Origin: Bacillota bacterium
GTDB lineage: Bacteria; Bacillota; UBA994; PWPR01
Length of the DNA: 64,000 nucleotides
Assembly (NCBI GenBank): GCA_028280325.1
Contig: JANQLZ010000129.1
Coordinates: 1-64,000, forward strand
Reading direction: 5' to 3'
Within the stretch, counting starts at the first letter, position 1. Each line of letters starts with the position of its first letter. This document shows positions 36,445 to 44,085 of the stretch, in pieces. The notes under the pieces were generated by a model. The model was given only the letters and a program-made list of their open reading frames with translations. It searched no databases and had not been told where the DNA came from. Position numbers and translations under genes: made by a program.

Positions 36445-36511
36445 CAATTGCCCTACAATTGCCCAACCATCGCCAACCTACTGCCAACCCATTATTAAGC
36501 TATTGTACAAA
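36445..36511. repeat. Phased 10-12-nt degenerate repeat array (copy F)
   Basis: Six units start at 36445, 36456, 36468, 36478, 36490 and 36500 (CAATTGCCCTA, CAATTGCCCAAC, CATCGCCAAC, CTACTGCCAACC, CATTATTAAG, CTATTGTACAAA). Confidence 0.6.
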
Positions 36512-36535
36512 CTAAAGCATCCAGCCCCCAGAGGA

Positions 36536-36612
36536 ATGAAGTGTTGTTACCACAACATGAAGTATTGCTTCGCAATATGAAGTGCCTCCGGCATGAAGTG
36601 TTACTTCGTAAC
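36536..36612. repeat. Tandem mini-hairpins joined by ATGAAGT
   Basis: Four copies of ATGAAGT (36536, 36557, 36577, 36593) each precede a different small hairpin: GTTGT/ACAAC, ATTGC/GCAAT, GCC/GGC and GTTAC/GTAAC. Stem sequences differ while the pairing and the spacer are kept. Same principle as the array at 1784-2002. Confidence 0.65.
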
Positions 36613-36617
36613 ATGGG

Positions 36618-36697
36618 TTATTGAGGCTAAGTTAAGGAAAAAAGAAAATCTGCGTCAGAATAATACTGGTAGTATATTCTCGACGCAGATTTTTTGC
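36618..36697. repeat. Structured intergenic element, copy e (hairpin part)
   Basis: AAATCTGCGTC (36646-36656) pairs with GACGCAGATTT (36682-36692), then AGAATAATAC with GTATATTCT. It nearly repeats copy d in the same orientation, 2.5 kb away across blaR1-blaI. Confidence 0.6.
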
Positions 36698-36728
36698 ATG
36701 GCAAACAGTTTTGCGGCAACTCAGAAAA

Positions 36729-36786
36729 CAATCGTTCACGCTATTGTTCATGCAATGTTCGGCTATCGTTCCAGCTATTGTAACTA
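36729..36786. repeat. Phased 10-12-nt degenerate repeat array (copy G)
   Basis: Five units start at 36729, 36741, 36753, 36763 and 36775 (CAATCGTTCACG, CTATTGTTCATG, CAATGTTCGG, CTATCGTTCCAG, CTATTGTAACTA). Confidence 0.6.
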
Positions 36787-36812
36787 AACGACGAAACAAT
36801 GGGGGCTGATGT

Positions 36813-36946
36813 GGCTTCCAGAATTGAGGCTAAGTCAAGGAATAGAAGAAATTTTCTACAAAGATAATACAAGGGTATATCTTTGAGAAAATTTCTTTGT
36901 ATGACGCAGAATTAGCTCAATTATGGGAGCCTCAGTGGAAAGAACC
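36813..36946. repeat. Structured intergenic element, copy f, 3' of ybjQ-like gene
   Basis: The best-preserved copy. The outer stem pairs 36813-36833 with 36912-36931, with a conserved G.A mismatch and one bulge. The inner hairpin pairs AGAAATTTTCT (36847-36857) with AGAAAATTTCT (36886-36896) and CAAAGAT-A-TAC with GTATATCTTTG. GTGGAAAGAACC (36935-36946) ends exactly at the stop codon of the minus-strand gene at 36947. Confidence 0.7.
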
Positions 36947-37258
36947 CTAACTAAACCTAACGGCAGTACCATAAACTATAACCTCAGCCGCCCCGCTCAT
37001 AACCGAGCTTGAGGCATAGCGGATATTGACAATAGCTTCCGCCCCCAGTTTTTCAGCTTCCTGAACCATTCTTTTGGTAGCAATAGCCCGAGCTTCATTC
37101 ATCATTTCTGTATAGGCTCCTATCTCTCCGCCCACCAGGGTTTTCAACCCACTCATGATATCTCTGCCGATATGCTTGGATTGAATTGTTGATCCCTTGA
37201 CTATGCCCAGCATTTCCAGTTTCTTTCCTTCAATATAATCAGTATTTACTAAGATCAT
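36947..37258 (-). CDS. YbjQ/UPF0145 family protein
   Basis: This 103-aa protein has the YbjQ pattern: MILVNTDYIEGK at the start, GSTIQSKHIGRDIMSGLKTLVGGEI in the centre and LGAEAIVNIRYASSSV in the last third. It is described as heavy-metal-binding-like, but no role is proven. ATG 37258 was chosen since GAGGAGG lies 6 nt upstream. It overlaps the end of the small membrane gene at 37239 by 20 bp, so the pair is co-translated. Confidence 0.8.
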   Translation of the reverse strand: MILVNTDYIEGKKLEMLGIVKGSTIQSKHIGRDIMSGLKTLVGGEIGAYTEMMNEARAIATKRMVQEAEKLGAEAIVNIRYASSSVMSGAAEVIVYGTAVRFS

Positions 37259-37472
37259 CTTGATCCTCCTCATCAATTTCCTTGAGCCTTCTGACTAAAG
37301 TTATGATTAAAGATACAATAAGATACAACAGGAATAATATCCCCAGAATAAAGAACAGTGATTCTTTACTAGGAAAATTCGGTGCCGGCTGATTCAATAT
37401 GCCTAACATTACCAGCGAAAAATAGCCCACTAATATCGTAACAATGATAATTGGCATAATCTTTTTATGCAT
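37239..37472 (-). CDS. Small two-span membrane protein
   Basis: This 77-aa protein has two hydrophobic helices (about 5-25, IMPIIIVTILVGYFSLVMLGI, and 40-62) and a charged C-terminus (RRLKEIDEEDQDD). No family is recognised. It overlaps the following ybjQ-like gene by 20 bp and likely works with it at the membrane (inference). Confidence 0.6.
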   Translation of the reverse strand: MHKKIMPIIIVTILVGYFSLVMLGILNQPAPNFPSKESLFFILGILFLLYLIVSLIITLVRRLKEIDEEDQDDLSKY

Positions 37473-37583
37473 AATCTCTCTCCTGTCTGTTCCAATCTGT
37501 TTCTTCCTATTTGCATCATACTATAACTATAACAACAGGTCTATACTATATTATATTGCAATTACAAGCTAGTATTCAGCAGA

Positions 37584-38225
37584 TTAAAGCGAGTATTTAG
37601 CGGACAGTTCTCGGGCTTTTTTCCTTGTTTTAGGGCTGATACTGTGCAAACAAGCTTTAATATAGGCATACAGTCTGTTTGAATCATGATAATTTCCGAC
37701 AGCAAGATCAAATACAGTTAATATATCGTGTTTCAAAAGTTCTATTTGCCTGGCTTGATAACGAGTGGTGTGTTCTAAGGATAACAGCAGATTTACTATT
37801 TTTTCTGTCAAATCCTTTCTATATCCAATAATCTTAGCCAGGTTTTTAATACAACAATTTCCAGTCATAACTTTCTGGTCATCAATCAGCAAAAGATATC
37901 TGTCTATTATAGAATCTAGCTTTCGATCGGCATCAATTGCGGTTAAATTAGCTATGATTGCCAAGCCGATATTTCTGTGATATGAATTATTATGATCCAG
38001 CAGTTCTGCAAAGTCATCAAAATAGTCGTAAAACAGTCTGGGATCTTTTTGCGAAGCCAGATCTACAACGTAGTAGCAATGGTAATACACCATGATATGT
38101 TTATTATTGACTAAACTGCTGACCACTATGTCTCTGGCAATCTCATCGTTTAAAACCAGCTTAACAAAGTACTCCCGATCAAAGTCCTTTTGCTTAATCT
38201 GATCGATAATGTTTTGTACGTCCAT
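37584..38225 (-). CDS. HEAT-repeat-like helical protein
   Basis: This 213-aa all-helical protein has repeated amphipathic helix pairs resembling HEAT repeats (DNNSYHRNIGLAIIANLTAID-type, CCIKNLAKIIGYRKDLTEKI and SPKTRKKARELSAK). Such folds bind proteins, so it may be a scaffold or repair-like protein; no catalytic site is seen. The ATG at 38225 has GGGGTG upstream. A 24-bp palindrome lies 30-53 bp upstream, so it probably has its own promoter separate from the Moco-type operon. Confidence 0.55.
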   Translation of the reverse strand: MDVQNIIDQIKQKDFDREYFVKLVLNDEIARDIVVSSLVNNKHIMVYYHCYYVVDLASQKDPRLFYDYFDDFAELLDHNNSYHRNIGLAIIANLTAIDADRKLDSIIDRYLLLIDDQKVMTGNCCIKNLAKIIGYRKDLTEKIVNLLLSLEHTTRYQARQIELLKHDILTVFDLAVGNYHDSNRLYAYIKACLHSISPKTRKKARELSAKYSL

Positions 38226-38254
38226 AATATCACCCCATTGATCTTATCACCTTT

Positions 38255-38278
38255 AATATGACATACTATGTTCATATT
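38255..38278. promoter_or_regulatory. 24-bp palindrome upstream of the HEAT-like gene
   Basis: AATATGA-CATA-C-TATG-T-TCATATT has 11 bp per arm with one central and one extra base. It lies between the YgbA-like gene and the HEAT-like gene start. Operator-like, factor unknown. Confidence 0.4.
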
Positions 38279-38284
38279 GCCCAA

Positions 38285-38584
38285 CTATATTAGCTTTTTA
38301 ACCAGATAAGACAGGGTGATTACTGGATTATATATTAACATTCTCGGTCCAGAATACATCATTACTGCCTTTATTTTTTTCCTCATTTGCGGTGTATAAC
38401 ATTTAATGCTGCATTTTCTGCAGAAAGGTTTACTTAATTTATGGGGGCATTTATAGAGCCTTTTGCGCGTATACTCCAGAAGATTACTACACTCTACACA
38501 GAGCGAGCCATCAGTATTGTGATTTTTGCTACAGTAAAGACGGATCATCTTCTCCACAATATCTGTCTCTTGTTTTATGCTCAA
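38285..38584 (-). CDS. YgbA-type (nitrous oxide-stimulated promoter) family protein
   Basis: This 99-aa protein matches the YgbA_NO family: EKMIRLYCSKNH at the start, CxxC pairs (CVEC, CRKCSIKC) and CYTPQMRKKIKAVMMYSGPRM near the C-terminus. Several Cys may bind metal or an iron-sulfur centre. E. coli YgbA is linked to nitric-oxide/nitrogen-oxide responses, but its role is unclear. The start is TTG at 38584, directly next to the kinase-like stop, so it is the last gene of the Moco-type operon. Confidence 0.75.
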   Translation of the reverse strand: MSIKQETDIVEKMIRLYCSKNHNTDGSLCVECSNLLEYTRKRLYKCPHKLSKPFCRKCSIKCYTPQMRKKIKAVMMYSGPRMLIYNPVITLSYLVKKLI

Positions 38585-39241
38585 TTACGAGAGTTCCCTT
38601 CGCTTCTTTATTGCTTTAATCTCTTCTTCAATTAGCCTGTTAATTTCAGCTGCCGAGATTTGATACCTTGCTGCCAAGTAAGCCTTAAGCCGTTCAGACA
38701 CTTCAAGTTTAAAATCCGAACACACAGGGCTGTAGAACAGGTGCATCGCTATGGTTTTGGCCGCATCCTGTACAAATGTACCCGAACGAATGTCTTCAAA
38801 GTCAATACCAATAATCTGGTGATTGATTACCAGAAAATTTCTAAAGTTAATGTCATAATAACACAGGTTATTGCTCTTAATATACTGGAGCTGGCTAAAT
38901 TTGTACAGGTAGTCAATAAGCTGGGTTAACAGGCTATAAGCATTATCATAGCTCTGCTTAAGCTCATAGGCTTCCAGCCTGTCAAGCAGTGTTGAACAGG
39001 CTATATATTCGATTAACAGCTCCCTTTTTGATGAGTTGTAGTCTAAAAGCCGTGGTGTTTTAAATTCTTCCTTGATCATCATTAAATAGAAGTTCTTTTC
39101 AGTTTCAAAAAGCTCCTGATTATTAAATCTCTTTTGAATATACTGTTCTGCACCATGTTTAATCAAATACACTTCATTCTTTTTTGAATTGAACTGCTTG
39201 ACAACAGTCAGGCCTTTACTTCTTTCGGTATTTTTTCTCAT
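38585..39241 (-). CDS. Kinase-like protein (RIO/BUD32/Kdo-kinase-type fold)
   Basis: This 218-aa protein looks like a small ATP-dependent kinase. It has a Lys-containing N-terminal strand (YLIKHGAEQYIQKRF), a catalytic-loop-like YYDINFRNFLV (D and N as in HxDxxxxN kinases) and IGIDFEDI as the metal-binding DFG-equivalent. A substrate is not known. It overlaps mobB by 26 bp with ATG 39241; an upstream TTG (39256) is possible. It sits inside the Moco-type operon, where phosphorylation of a cofactor precursor or protein could be its role (inference). Confidence 0.6.
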   Translation of the reverse strand: MRKNTERSKGLTVVKQFNSKKNEVYLIKHGAEQYIQKRFNNQELFETEKNFYLMMIKEEFKTPRLLDYNSSKRELLIEYIACSTLLDRLEAYELKQSYDNAYSLLTQLIDYLYKFSQLQYIKSNNLCYYDINFRNFLVINHQIIGIDFEDIRSGTFVQDAAKTIAMHLFYSPVCSDFKLEVSERLKAYLAARYQISAAEINRLIEEEIKAIKKRRELS

Positions 39242-39986
39242 TATAGCCAAACTCAATTTTTATATGGGCATTTTCCTGATAGCCATCCAGCTCGCTCACC
39301 ACTGCCAGAGCTGCGTTTTTAACAAGCCTGGCTACAAACGGTACCATCGGTATCGCTTTATCATTTATCTTAAGCGACACATCATCCTGGTTTATTATAC
39401 AATCACTTCTCTTCTTTTTACCCGAAACTATCAGGCCACACATTGTCCGACAATCATAACCACACGCCCCACAGCACTGCTGGTCGTAATCAGGCAATAA
39501 TTCAAAACTGATCTCTTCAATTAAGTCAACCAAACCAGCCACATTCTCCAGAGCGTTAATCGCTTTTAGCCCCTTGTACTCAGCTATCTCAGCAGCTATT
39601 CTGCCAGAAACTGCAAAGGTACTCTGATCAATCTTTTCATCCAGGTCCTGAAAATTTTTGCCAGTTACAATTTTAGGAACATTGGCCTCTGAATAGCCTT
39701 CCAGTACTAAAAAATCATGATCATAAAAGCTGGCGATCTGGTAAATATCCAATTGTTTTTGATAAAGAATATCTGTTTCAAACAACCCTCTGGCAGTTAC
39801 CAGTTCCGAACCGGCCATCATATGGCGATGAGTATTAGTCCCTTCCTGATCTATTTTGAACTGCTCAAAATGGATATCCTTAACACTGCCAACACTGTAA
39901 TTCCGGCGCTTTAACTCCTTGATTATTTCCTCAATTGTAGTAGTTTTTCCCGTTTTGGTATACCCGATAACCGCAAAAACCTTCAT
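39216..39986 (-). CDS. mobB: MobB-like GTPase with C-terminal Cys-cluster domain
   Basis: This 256-aa protein starts with a MobB P-loop domain (VIGYTKTGKTTTIEEII, then FEQFKIDQEGTNTHRHMMAG, LEGYSEANVPKIV). MobB binds GTP and helps MobA attach GMP to molybdopterin. A second domain (about 165-200) has clustered Cys residues (CCGACGYDCRTMCGL, then SDCI) that look like an iron-sulfur site. MobA is absent from the window. It is within the Moco-type operon, 15 bp after ecfT, which ties the operon to guanylated cofactor. The ATG at 39986 has GGGGGAG upstream. Confidence 0.8.
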   Translation of the reverse strand: MKVFAVIGYTKTGKTTTIEEIIKELKRRNYSVGSVKDIHFEQFKIDQEGTNTHRHMMAGSELVTARGLFETDILYQKQLDIYQIASFYDHDFLVLEGYSEANVPKIVTGKNFQDLDEKIDQSTFAVSGRIAAEIAEYKGLKAINALENVAGLVDLIEEISFELLPDYDQQCCGACGYDCRTMCGLIVSGKKKRSDCIINQDDVSLKINDKAIPMVPFVARLVKNAALAVVSELDGYQENAHIKIEFGYNEKKYRKK

Positions 39987-40001
39987 TTTCTCTCCCCCTA
40001 C

Positions 40002-40745
40002 TCATATCTGCAATAAATGCCAGTTAAAAATAATAATTACCCCGGCTACAATGGCACTGCTCAATGCCAGAGCATAGTCCAGGGCTTTAAATTTCAGAAC
40101 CTTAATACTGGTTCGCTGATTAAAAGCCCTAAACCCCCGGGCTTCAATAGAAATCGATATCTGTTTAGCCTTAGTCAGGGTGTTAACTATTACCGGTGTA
40201 AAGATATAGGCATATATCTCCAGTTTTTGTTTTAGTTTAAGCGAGTTAAGGTCTATTCCCCTTAACTGAATGGCAATTAAGGTGTCTTTTAACTGCTCCA
40301 TCAGCAATGGCAGGAATTTTATTCCCACCGAAGCCATAAACGCCAGGTCATAGGGGAGCTTCAATTGAATTAAACCCTGAATCAACTCACGCATATCAGA
40401 GGTAGCAATTATTGTTCCCGATAAGAAAATGATCATTACTCTCAGCAGATAACCTGCCCCTTTGATTAAACCGACATCTGTTATTATTTTAATATGGTTA
40501 AAGCCGATCAATACCCGTCCAGTTCTGATAAACAGGCTTTGCAAAATAACAATGCCGATGATTAAATAAAGCATCTTGCGCAGCTTTTTGATGGCAGTAA
40601 GGACATTGGCCTGCAGCATCACTGCGTAGATAAGCTCAGCGATCAGCACAATCAGCAGTGTCCAAATATTTTCGAATACTATACCTAAGGTAGACAGGCA
40701 AATTACTAAAAACAGTTTTGCTCGAGGGTCAACTGTGCTGCTCAT
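40002..40745 (-). CDS. ecfT: ECF transporter T component
   Basis: This 247-aa membrane protein couples the two ATPases to the S component. It has four or five membrane spans and the typical cytoplasmic coupling-helix region with GIDLNSLKLK and SISIEARGFRAFNQR (Ala-Arg-Gly signatures). It overlaps ecfA by 17 bp. The A, A' and T genes form one complete module with the S component at 44078. Because ThiT is also present in the window, the module could be shared among S components. Confidence 0.85.
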   Translation of the reverse strand: MSSTVDPRAKLFLVICLSTLGIVFENIWTLLIVLIAELIYAVMLQANVLTAIKKLRKMLYLIIGIVILQSLFIRTGRVLIGFNHIKIITDVGLIKGAGYLLRVMIIFLSGTIIATSDMRELIQGLIQLKLPYDLAFMASVGIKFLPLLMEQLKDTLIAIQLRGIDLNSLKLKQKLEIYAYIFTPVIVNTLTKAKQISISIEARGFRAFNQRTSIKVLKFKALDYALALSSAIVAGVIIIFNWHLLQI

Positions 40746-41394
40746 TGACTACCCCTCCGCGATCTAACTCAATAATTCTGTCGGCCTGTTCCAGCACGAA
40801 CTGATGATCATGACTGATCATCAGCATGCCAATATTTTTAGACCTTATTTTCTGCAATAGGCTGCTAAGCTCCTTTTTTCTTTTTTGATCCAAACCGGTA
40901 GTCGGTTCATCTAAAATCAGGTATTCCGGATCATTTAGCAGAATAGCAGCTAAAGCAACTCTTTGCTTTTCTCCATGGCTTAAAAAATAGGTTTTGGCCT
41001 GGCTCAGATGCTCAAGCTCAAAGACAGCCAGCATTTCATTAACCTGCTGCTGAAGCTGCGGTTGCTGATGCTTTTTAAACCTGTAGGCAAAGGTTAGCTC
41101 TTCCATTACAGTGGCGGCAAATATCTGCCGGTTAGGATTCTGAAATAAATATCCGATTTTTGAGCCGATATTTGCCAGACCCAAATCCTTTACATCCGTA
41201 CTGTCCACTAAAATATAGCCCCTGCTCGGCGCAATAATTCCCATTATTAACTTACTCAATGTTGTTTTACCGCTGCCATTGGGTCCAACCAAGGCCACAA
41301 ACTGATTACGAGCCAGGGACAGATCAATATTATTCAAAACTGCCTGGCCATTAATACTGTAAGATACCTGATGTATCCGAATATAATTGTTCAT
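40729..41394 (-). CDS. ECF transporter ATPase A' (EcfA-type)
   Basis: This 221-aa ABC ATPase has Walker A GPNGSGKTTL, signature LSHGEKQRVALAAILL, Walker B YLILDEPTTGLD and the H-loop SHDHQ. It pairs with the neighbour at 41391 as a heterodimer. The genes overlap by 4 bp (ATGA). Confidence 0.9.
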   Translation of the reverse strand: MNNYIRIHQVSYSINGQAVLNNIDLSLARNQFVALVGPNGSGKTTLSKLIMGIIAPSRGYILVDSTDVKDLGLANIGSKIGYLFQNPNRQIFAATVMEELTFAYRFKKHQQPQLQQQVNEMLAVFELEHLSQAKTYFLSHGEKQRVALAAILLNDPEYLILDEPTTGLDQKRKKELSSLLQKIRSKNIGMLMISHDHQFVLEQADRIIELDRGGVVNEQHS

Positions 41395-42095
41395 TGCAGT
41401 ACCCCATCATAAGGCTTTAATCTGCCGTCAGCTAACAGGTATATCTGGTCAGCATATGCCAGATTACTAAAATCATGCTCAACCATAATGATTGTTTTGC
41501 CACTGTCCCTCAGGTTCTTAATGGCTGCCATAATCAGCTGTCGGCCCTTGTTATCAATCTGTGCCATACACTCATCTAAGATCAAAATCTCAACATTTAA
41601 GCTTAGAACCGAGGCAATTACTACCAGCTGCTTTTCTCCACCCGACAGATTATTGGGGTTTCGGTAGCGCAGATTTTCAATCTGCAGCAGCTCAGTAATA
41701 TCATCAATTCGCTGTAGTATTTCATCAGGTGGAACACATAAATTTTCAGGACCAAAAGCTATTTCATCTTCCACACTGGAGAATACTATCTGGCTGTCGG
41801 GGTCCTGAAAGACGGTGGCAATCACTGTCGATAATTCAAAGACATCTTTTTCAGTAATCTCCTGGCCATTAAGCAAAACCCGGCCCTGAAAGTCACCGTT
41901 GATTCGGCGAGGAATAATCCCATTGAGGATATTCATCAGGGTTGTCTTGCCTGACCCGCTTAAGCCGACAATACCGACAACCTGACCTCGTCTGACACCC
42001 AGATTAATATCGGTCAGCACCGGTTTAGCGCTGTTTTGGTACCTGAAACTAACTCGGTCTACCTCAACCATGTAACCGTTATCTATGTCCCCCAC
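41391..42095 (-). CDS. ECF transporter ATPase A (EcfA-type)
   Basis: This 234-aa ABC ATPase has Walker A GLSGSGKTTLMNIL, signature LSGGEKQLVVIASVL, Walker B EILILDECMAQID (D-E-C replaces the usual DEP) and the H-loop VEHDF. The start is GTG at 42095, with GAGG 7 nt upstream. It overlaps the next upstream gene by 1 bp. Confidence 0.88.
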   Translation of the reverse strand: MGDIDNGYMVEVDRVSFRYQNSAKPVLTDINLGVRRGQVVGIVGLSGSGKTTLMNILNGIIPRRINGDFQGRVLLNGQEITEKDVFELSTVIATVFQDPDSQIVFSSVEDEIAFGPENLCVPPDEILQRIDDITELLQIENLRYRNPNNLSGGEKQLVVIASVLSLNVEILILDECMAQIDNKGRQLIMAAIKNLRDSGKTIIMVEHDFSNLAYADQIYLLADGRLKPYDGVLQ

Positions 42096-42616
42096 TATTT
42101 GACCTCAGCCGATATTGCGTATTTACACCAATGTTGACTGAACTGATCCTTACTGATAATCATCTGATAGGGGCCTTTGCCACCGGACTCTTTGGTTCCA
42201 ATCAACTCGCCTTCTCTTCTGTACGCTAAATACACATTGTTTTCATCCAGTACTTTGTCAATATCTACCGCAACAACATAGCCATCTGCGGCACTGACAA
42301 TAACAGAGCTTTTTCCTTCTAAACTGATACCGGCCTCCACTAAAATATTTTTTAGCAAGACCCCGGTATATTCATAGGGAATAGGTGCTTTTCCGCTGGT
42401 TTTTAAATTCGCTTTAAAAGTGGTTTCACCCATTTCACTTATTTCCTGCATATCATACCTGACAACTTCCTGACCGTTATCATAGACAATAAACTCAGCA
42501 TTTTCAATCAGGGCTTTTTTGTCAGCGACATTTTCTCGATTAAAGTATGCTGCCACTGCAATAATTACAGCAAGTATGACAATAATCCCAACTACTAATT
42601 TGCTACTCTTTCTCAT
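42095..42616 (-). CDS. Membrane-anchored SUOX-fold (molybdopterin-binding-like) protein
   Basis: This 173-aa protein has an N-terminal anchor (LVVGIIVILAVIIAVAAYF) and one extracytoplasmic domain that resembles the sulfite-oxidase molybdopterin domain: YTGVLLKNILVEAGI, VIVSAADGYVVAVD and FSQHWCKYAISAEV. The canonical Cys that binds molybdenum is not clearly in place, so a catalytic oxidoreductase is unlikely. I infer a pterin/cofactor-binding or capture role. It lies between the phosphodiesterase-type lipoprotein (1-bp overlap) and the ECF ATPases. Confidence 0.65.
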   Translation of the reverse strand: MRKSSKLVVGIIVILAVIIAVAAYFNRENVADKKALIENAEFIVYDNGQEVVRYDMQEISEMGETTFKANLKTSGKAPIPYEYTGVLLKNILVEAGISLEGKSSVIVSAADGYVVAVDIDKVLDENNVYLAYRREGELIGTKESGGKGPYQMIISKDQFSQHWCKYAISAEVK

Positions 42617-44085
42617 TAGTTCTTACCCCCGTCGAGAATCATATAAGGTATCAGCATGTCCTCTGCTCGAAACTCCCCATGGCTGCCACCGGTAGCAGTA
42701 TTATGCATGCCATGATCCGACACGATAACTACTTTTCCTGCCCAGCTGTTGACTAAATCTGCAACATAGGAGTCCAGCACCTTCATTTGCTGAACAATAC
42801 TGTCATTAATAGCTCCATAATTATGACCCACTTCATCTAAGCTGTGAAAATGAACAAAAAACAAATCGTATCCATTGTTGATTTCTCCCATAGCATTTAA
42901 AAATATTTCGTCATCCTTAAAACCGTTCTTGTTGGTATCAATATTGAGTGAGGGAGTTATGCTGGTTTTAAGGATACTGGTATCTCCTTCAATCAAAATA
43001 CTTTTCTGCCCCAGGTCAACAGCTTTGTCAAAGATAGTATCCACCTTCAGTTCACGATAACTGCGATTGAGAACCCCATTGACTTGGGGCGGCTGGCCGG
43101 TTATCATGGCTGCAAATCCGGCATTGGTTACTGGCTTAAACACGGTATTGGCCCGGGCCACCCTCTTAATACCGGCAAGGAATAAGTCTGGATGATTTTT
43201 AGAAAAGTATTGATACTGTTGGTATGAAAATCCATCGATTAAGATAACCAGAACATTCTGGCCCTGTTGCAGATAATGCAGGGTATCGTAATACGTGTCC
43301 ATTACATTATGAGCAGGAGGATTGACAATCATTCCAACAATATCACGATAAATTCTGTCAGACAGAATAAGATTGATTCCGCTGTCATCTATCTCAACCA
43401 GCCCTGTCTCCCCGTAGATATAATCGTATTCTCCCTCCTGATCCATTACTAACAGGCTGTCGATATCCTCTGAAACCAGGCTGCTCAGTTCCACAGTTTT
43501 TTTAAGCTGCATCACATCTACCTCATAGTCTTTTTCTCCATGACTCTTAGTCGTAACCCCCTCAGAAAATGCGGCAACCTGATACGGGCTGGATCTGAGC
43601 TCTCCCAAAGAAAAGTTGATCGTCGAGTCGCCGACGATTATATTCAGCCCAAAATCGTAATGTGTTTTATCGGAGTTTTTGACAATAATCATTTCATCAA
43701 TATTCTTTATTCTACTGTTAACCGGATGTTTATCTGAAATAAAAACCCATTGATCAGTCTCGGAATACCCCAGATAAGACTCCCCTAAGGTATCCTCAGC
43801 CAGCTTGATCATAAATCCGTCTGCAGCTTTAAAATAGATATCGTTCTGCTCATAAACCAGGGCCAAACTTTGCAGCAGCAGCTCGGTATTTACCCCCTGC
43901 AGCCGCTGCTCATTGTAACTGATCTGCTCCTGAGTGAGCTCCTTCCAAATATCATTCAGTTTAACTGACTCCTGGAGATCCCCTACTATTGTTAGCTCAG
44001 GCCGGGCCGGATTAGCGCTATCACACCCGCTCCACAACAGCAGAGCGGCCAGCAATACTGTAATTATTTTAGTTATCTTAAGCAT
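42616..44085 (-). CDS. Lipoprotein: SUOX-like domain plus nucleotide pyrophosphatase/phosphodiesterase-type domain
   Basis: This 489-aa protein has a lipobox (LLLWSGC) at about residue 19. A 200-residue N-terminal part resembles the SUOX domain (YNEQRLQGVNTELLLQSL, YFKAADGFMIKLAED). The C-terminal 200 residues are an alkaline-phosphatase superfamily phosphodiesterase: Asp in VLVILIDGF, the Thr nucleophile in PVTNAGFAAMITG, HFHSLDEVGHNYG, VSDHGMHN and a final His in GSHGEF. NPP enzymes cut dinucleotide pyrophosphates, so cleavage of MGD-type cofactor outside the cell is a plausible role (inference). ATG 44085 was preferred to an upstream TTG; it overlaps the S component stop (ATGCTTAA). Confidence 0.75.
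   Translation of the reverse strand: MLKITKIITVLLAALLLWSGCDSANPARPELTIVGDLQESVKLNDIWKELTQEQISYNEQRLQGVNTELLLQSLALVYEQNDIYFKAADGFMIKLAEDTLGESYLGYSETDQWVFISDKHPVNSRIKNIDEMIIVKNSDKTHYDFGLNIIVGDSTINFSLGELRSSPYQVAAFSEGVTTKSHGEKDYEVDVMQLKKTVELSSLVSEDIDSLLVMDQEGEYDYIYGETGLVEIDDSGINLILSDRIYRDIVGMIVNPPAHNVMDTYYDTLHYLQQGQNVLVILIDGFSYQQYQYFSKNHPDLFLAGIKRVARANTVFKPVTNAGFAAMITGQPPQVNGVLNRSYRELKVDTIFDKAVDLGQKSILIEGDTSILKTSITPSLNIDTNKNGFKDDEIFLNAMGEINNGYDLFFVHFHSLDEVGHNYGAINDSIVQQMKVLDSYVADLVNSWAGKVVIVSDHGMHNTATGGSHGEFRAEDMLIPYMILDGGKN

Noticed and set aside
36536-36612. CRISPR array
   Set aside because: Repeats are only 7 bp, spacers are self-paired hairpins of 9-14 nt and no cas genes exist.
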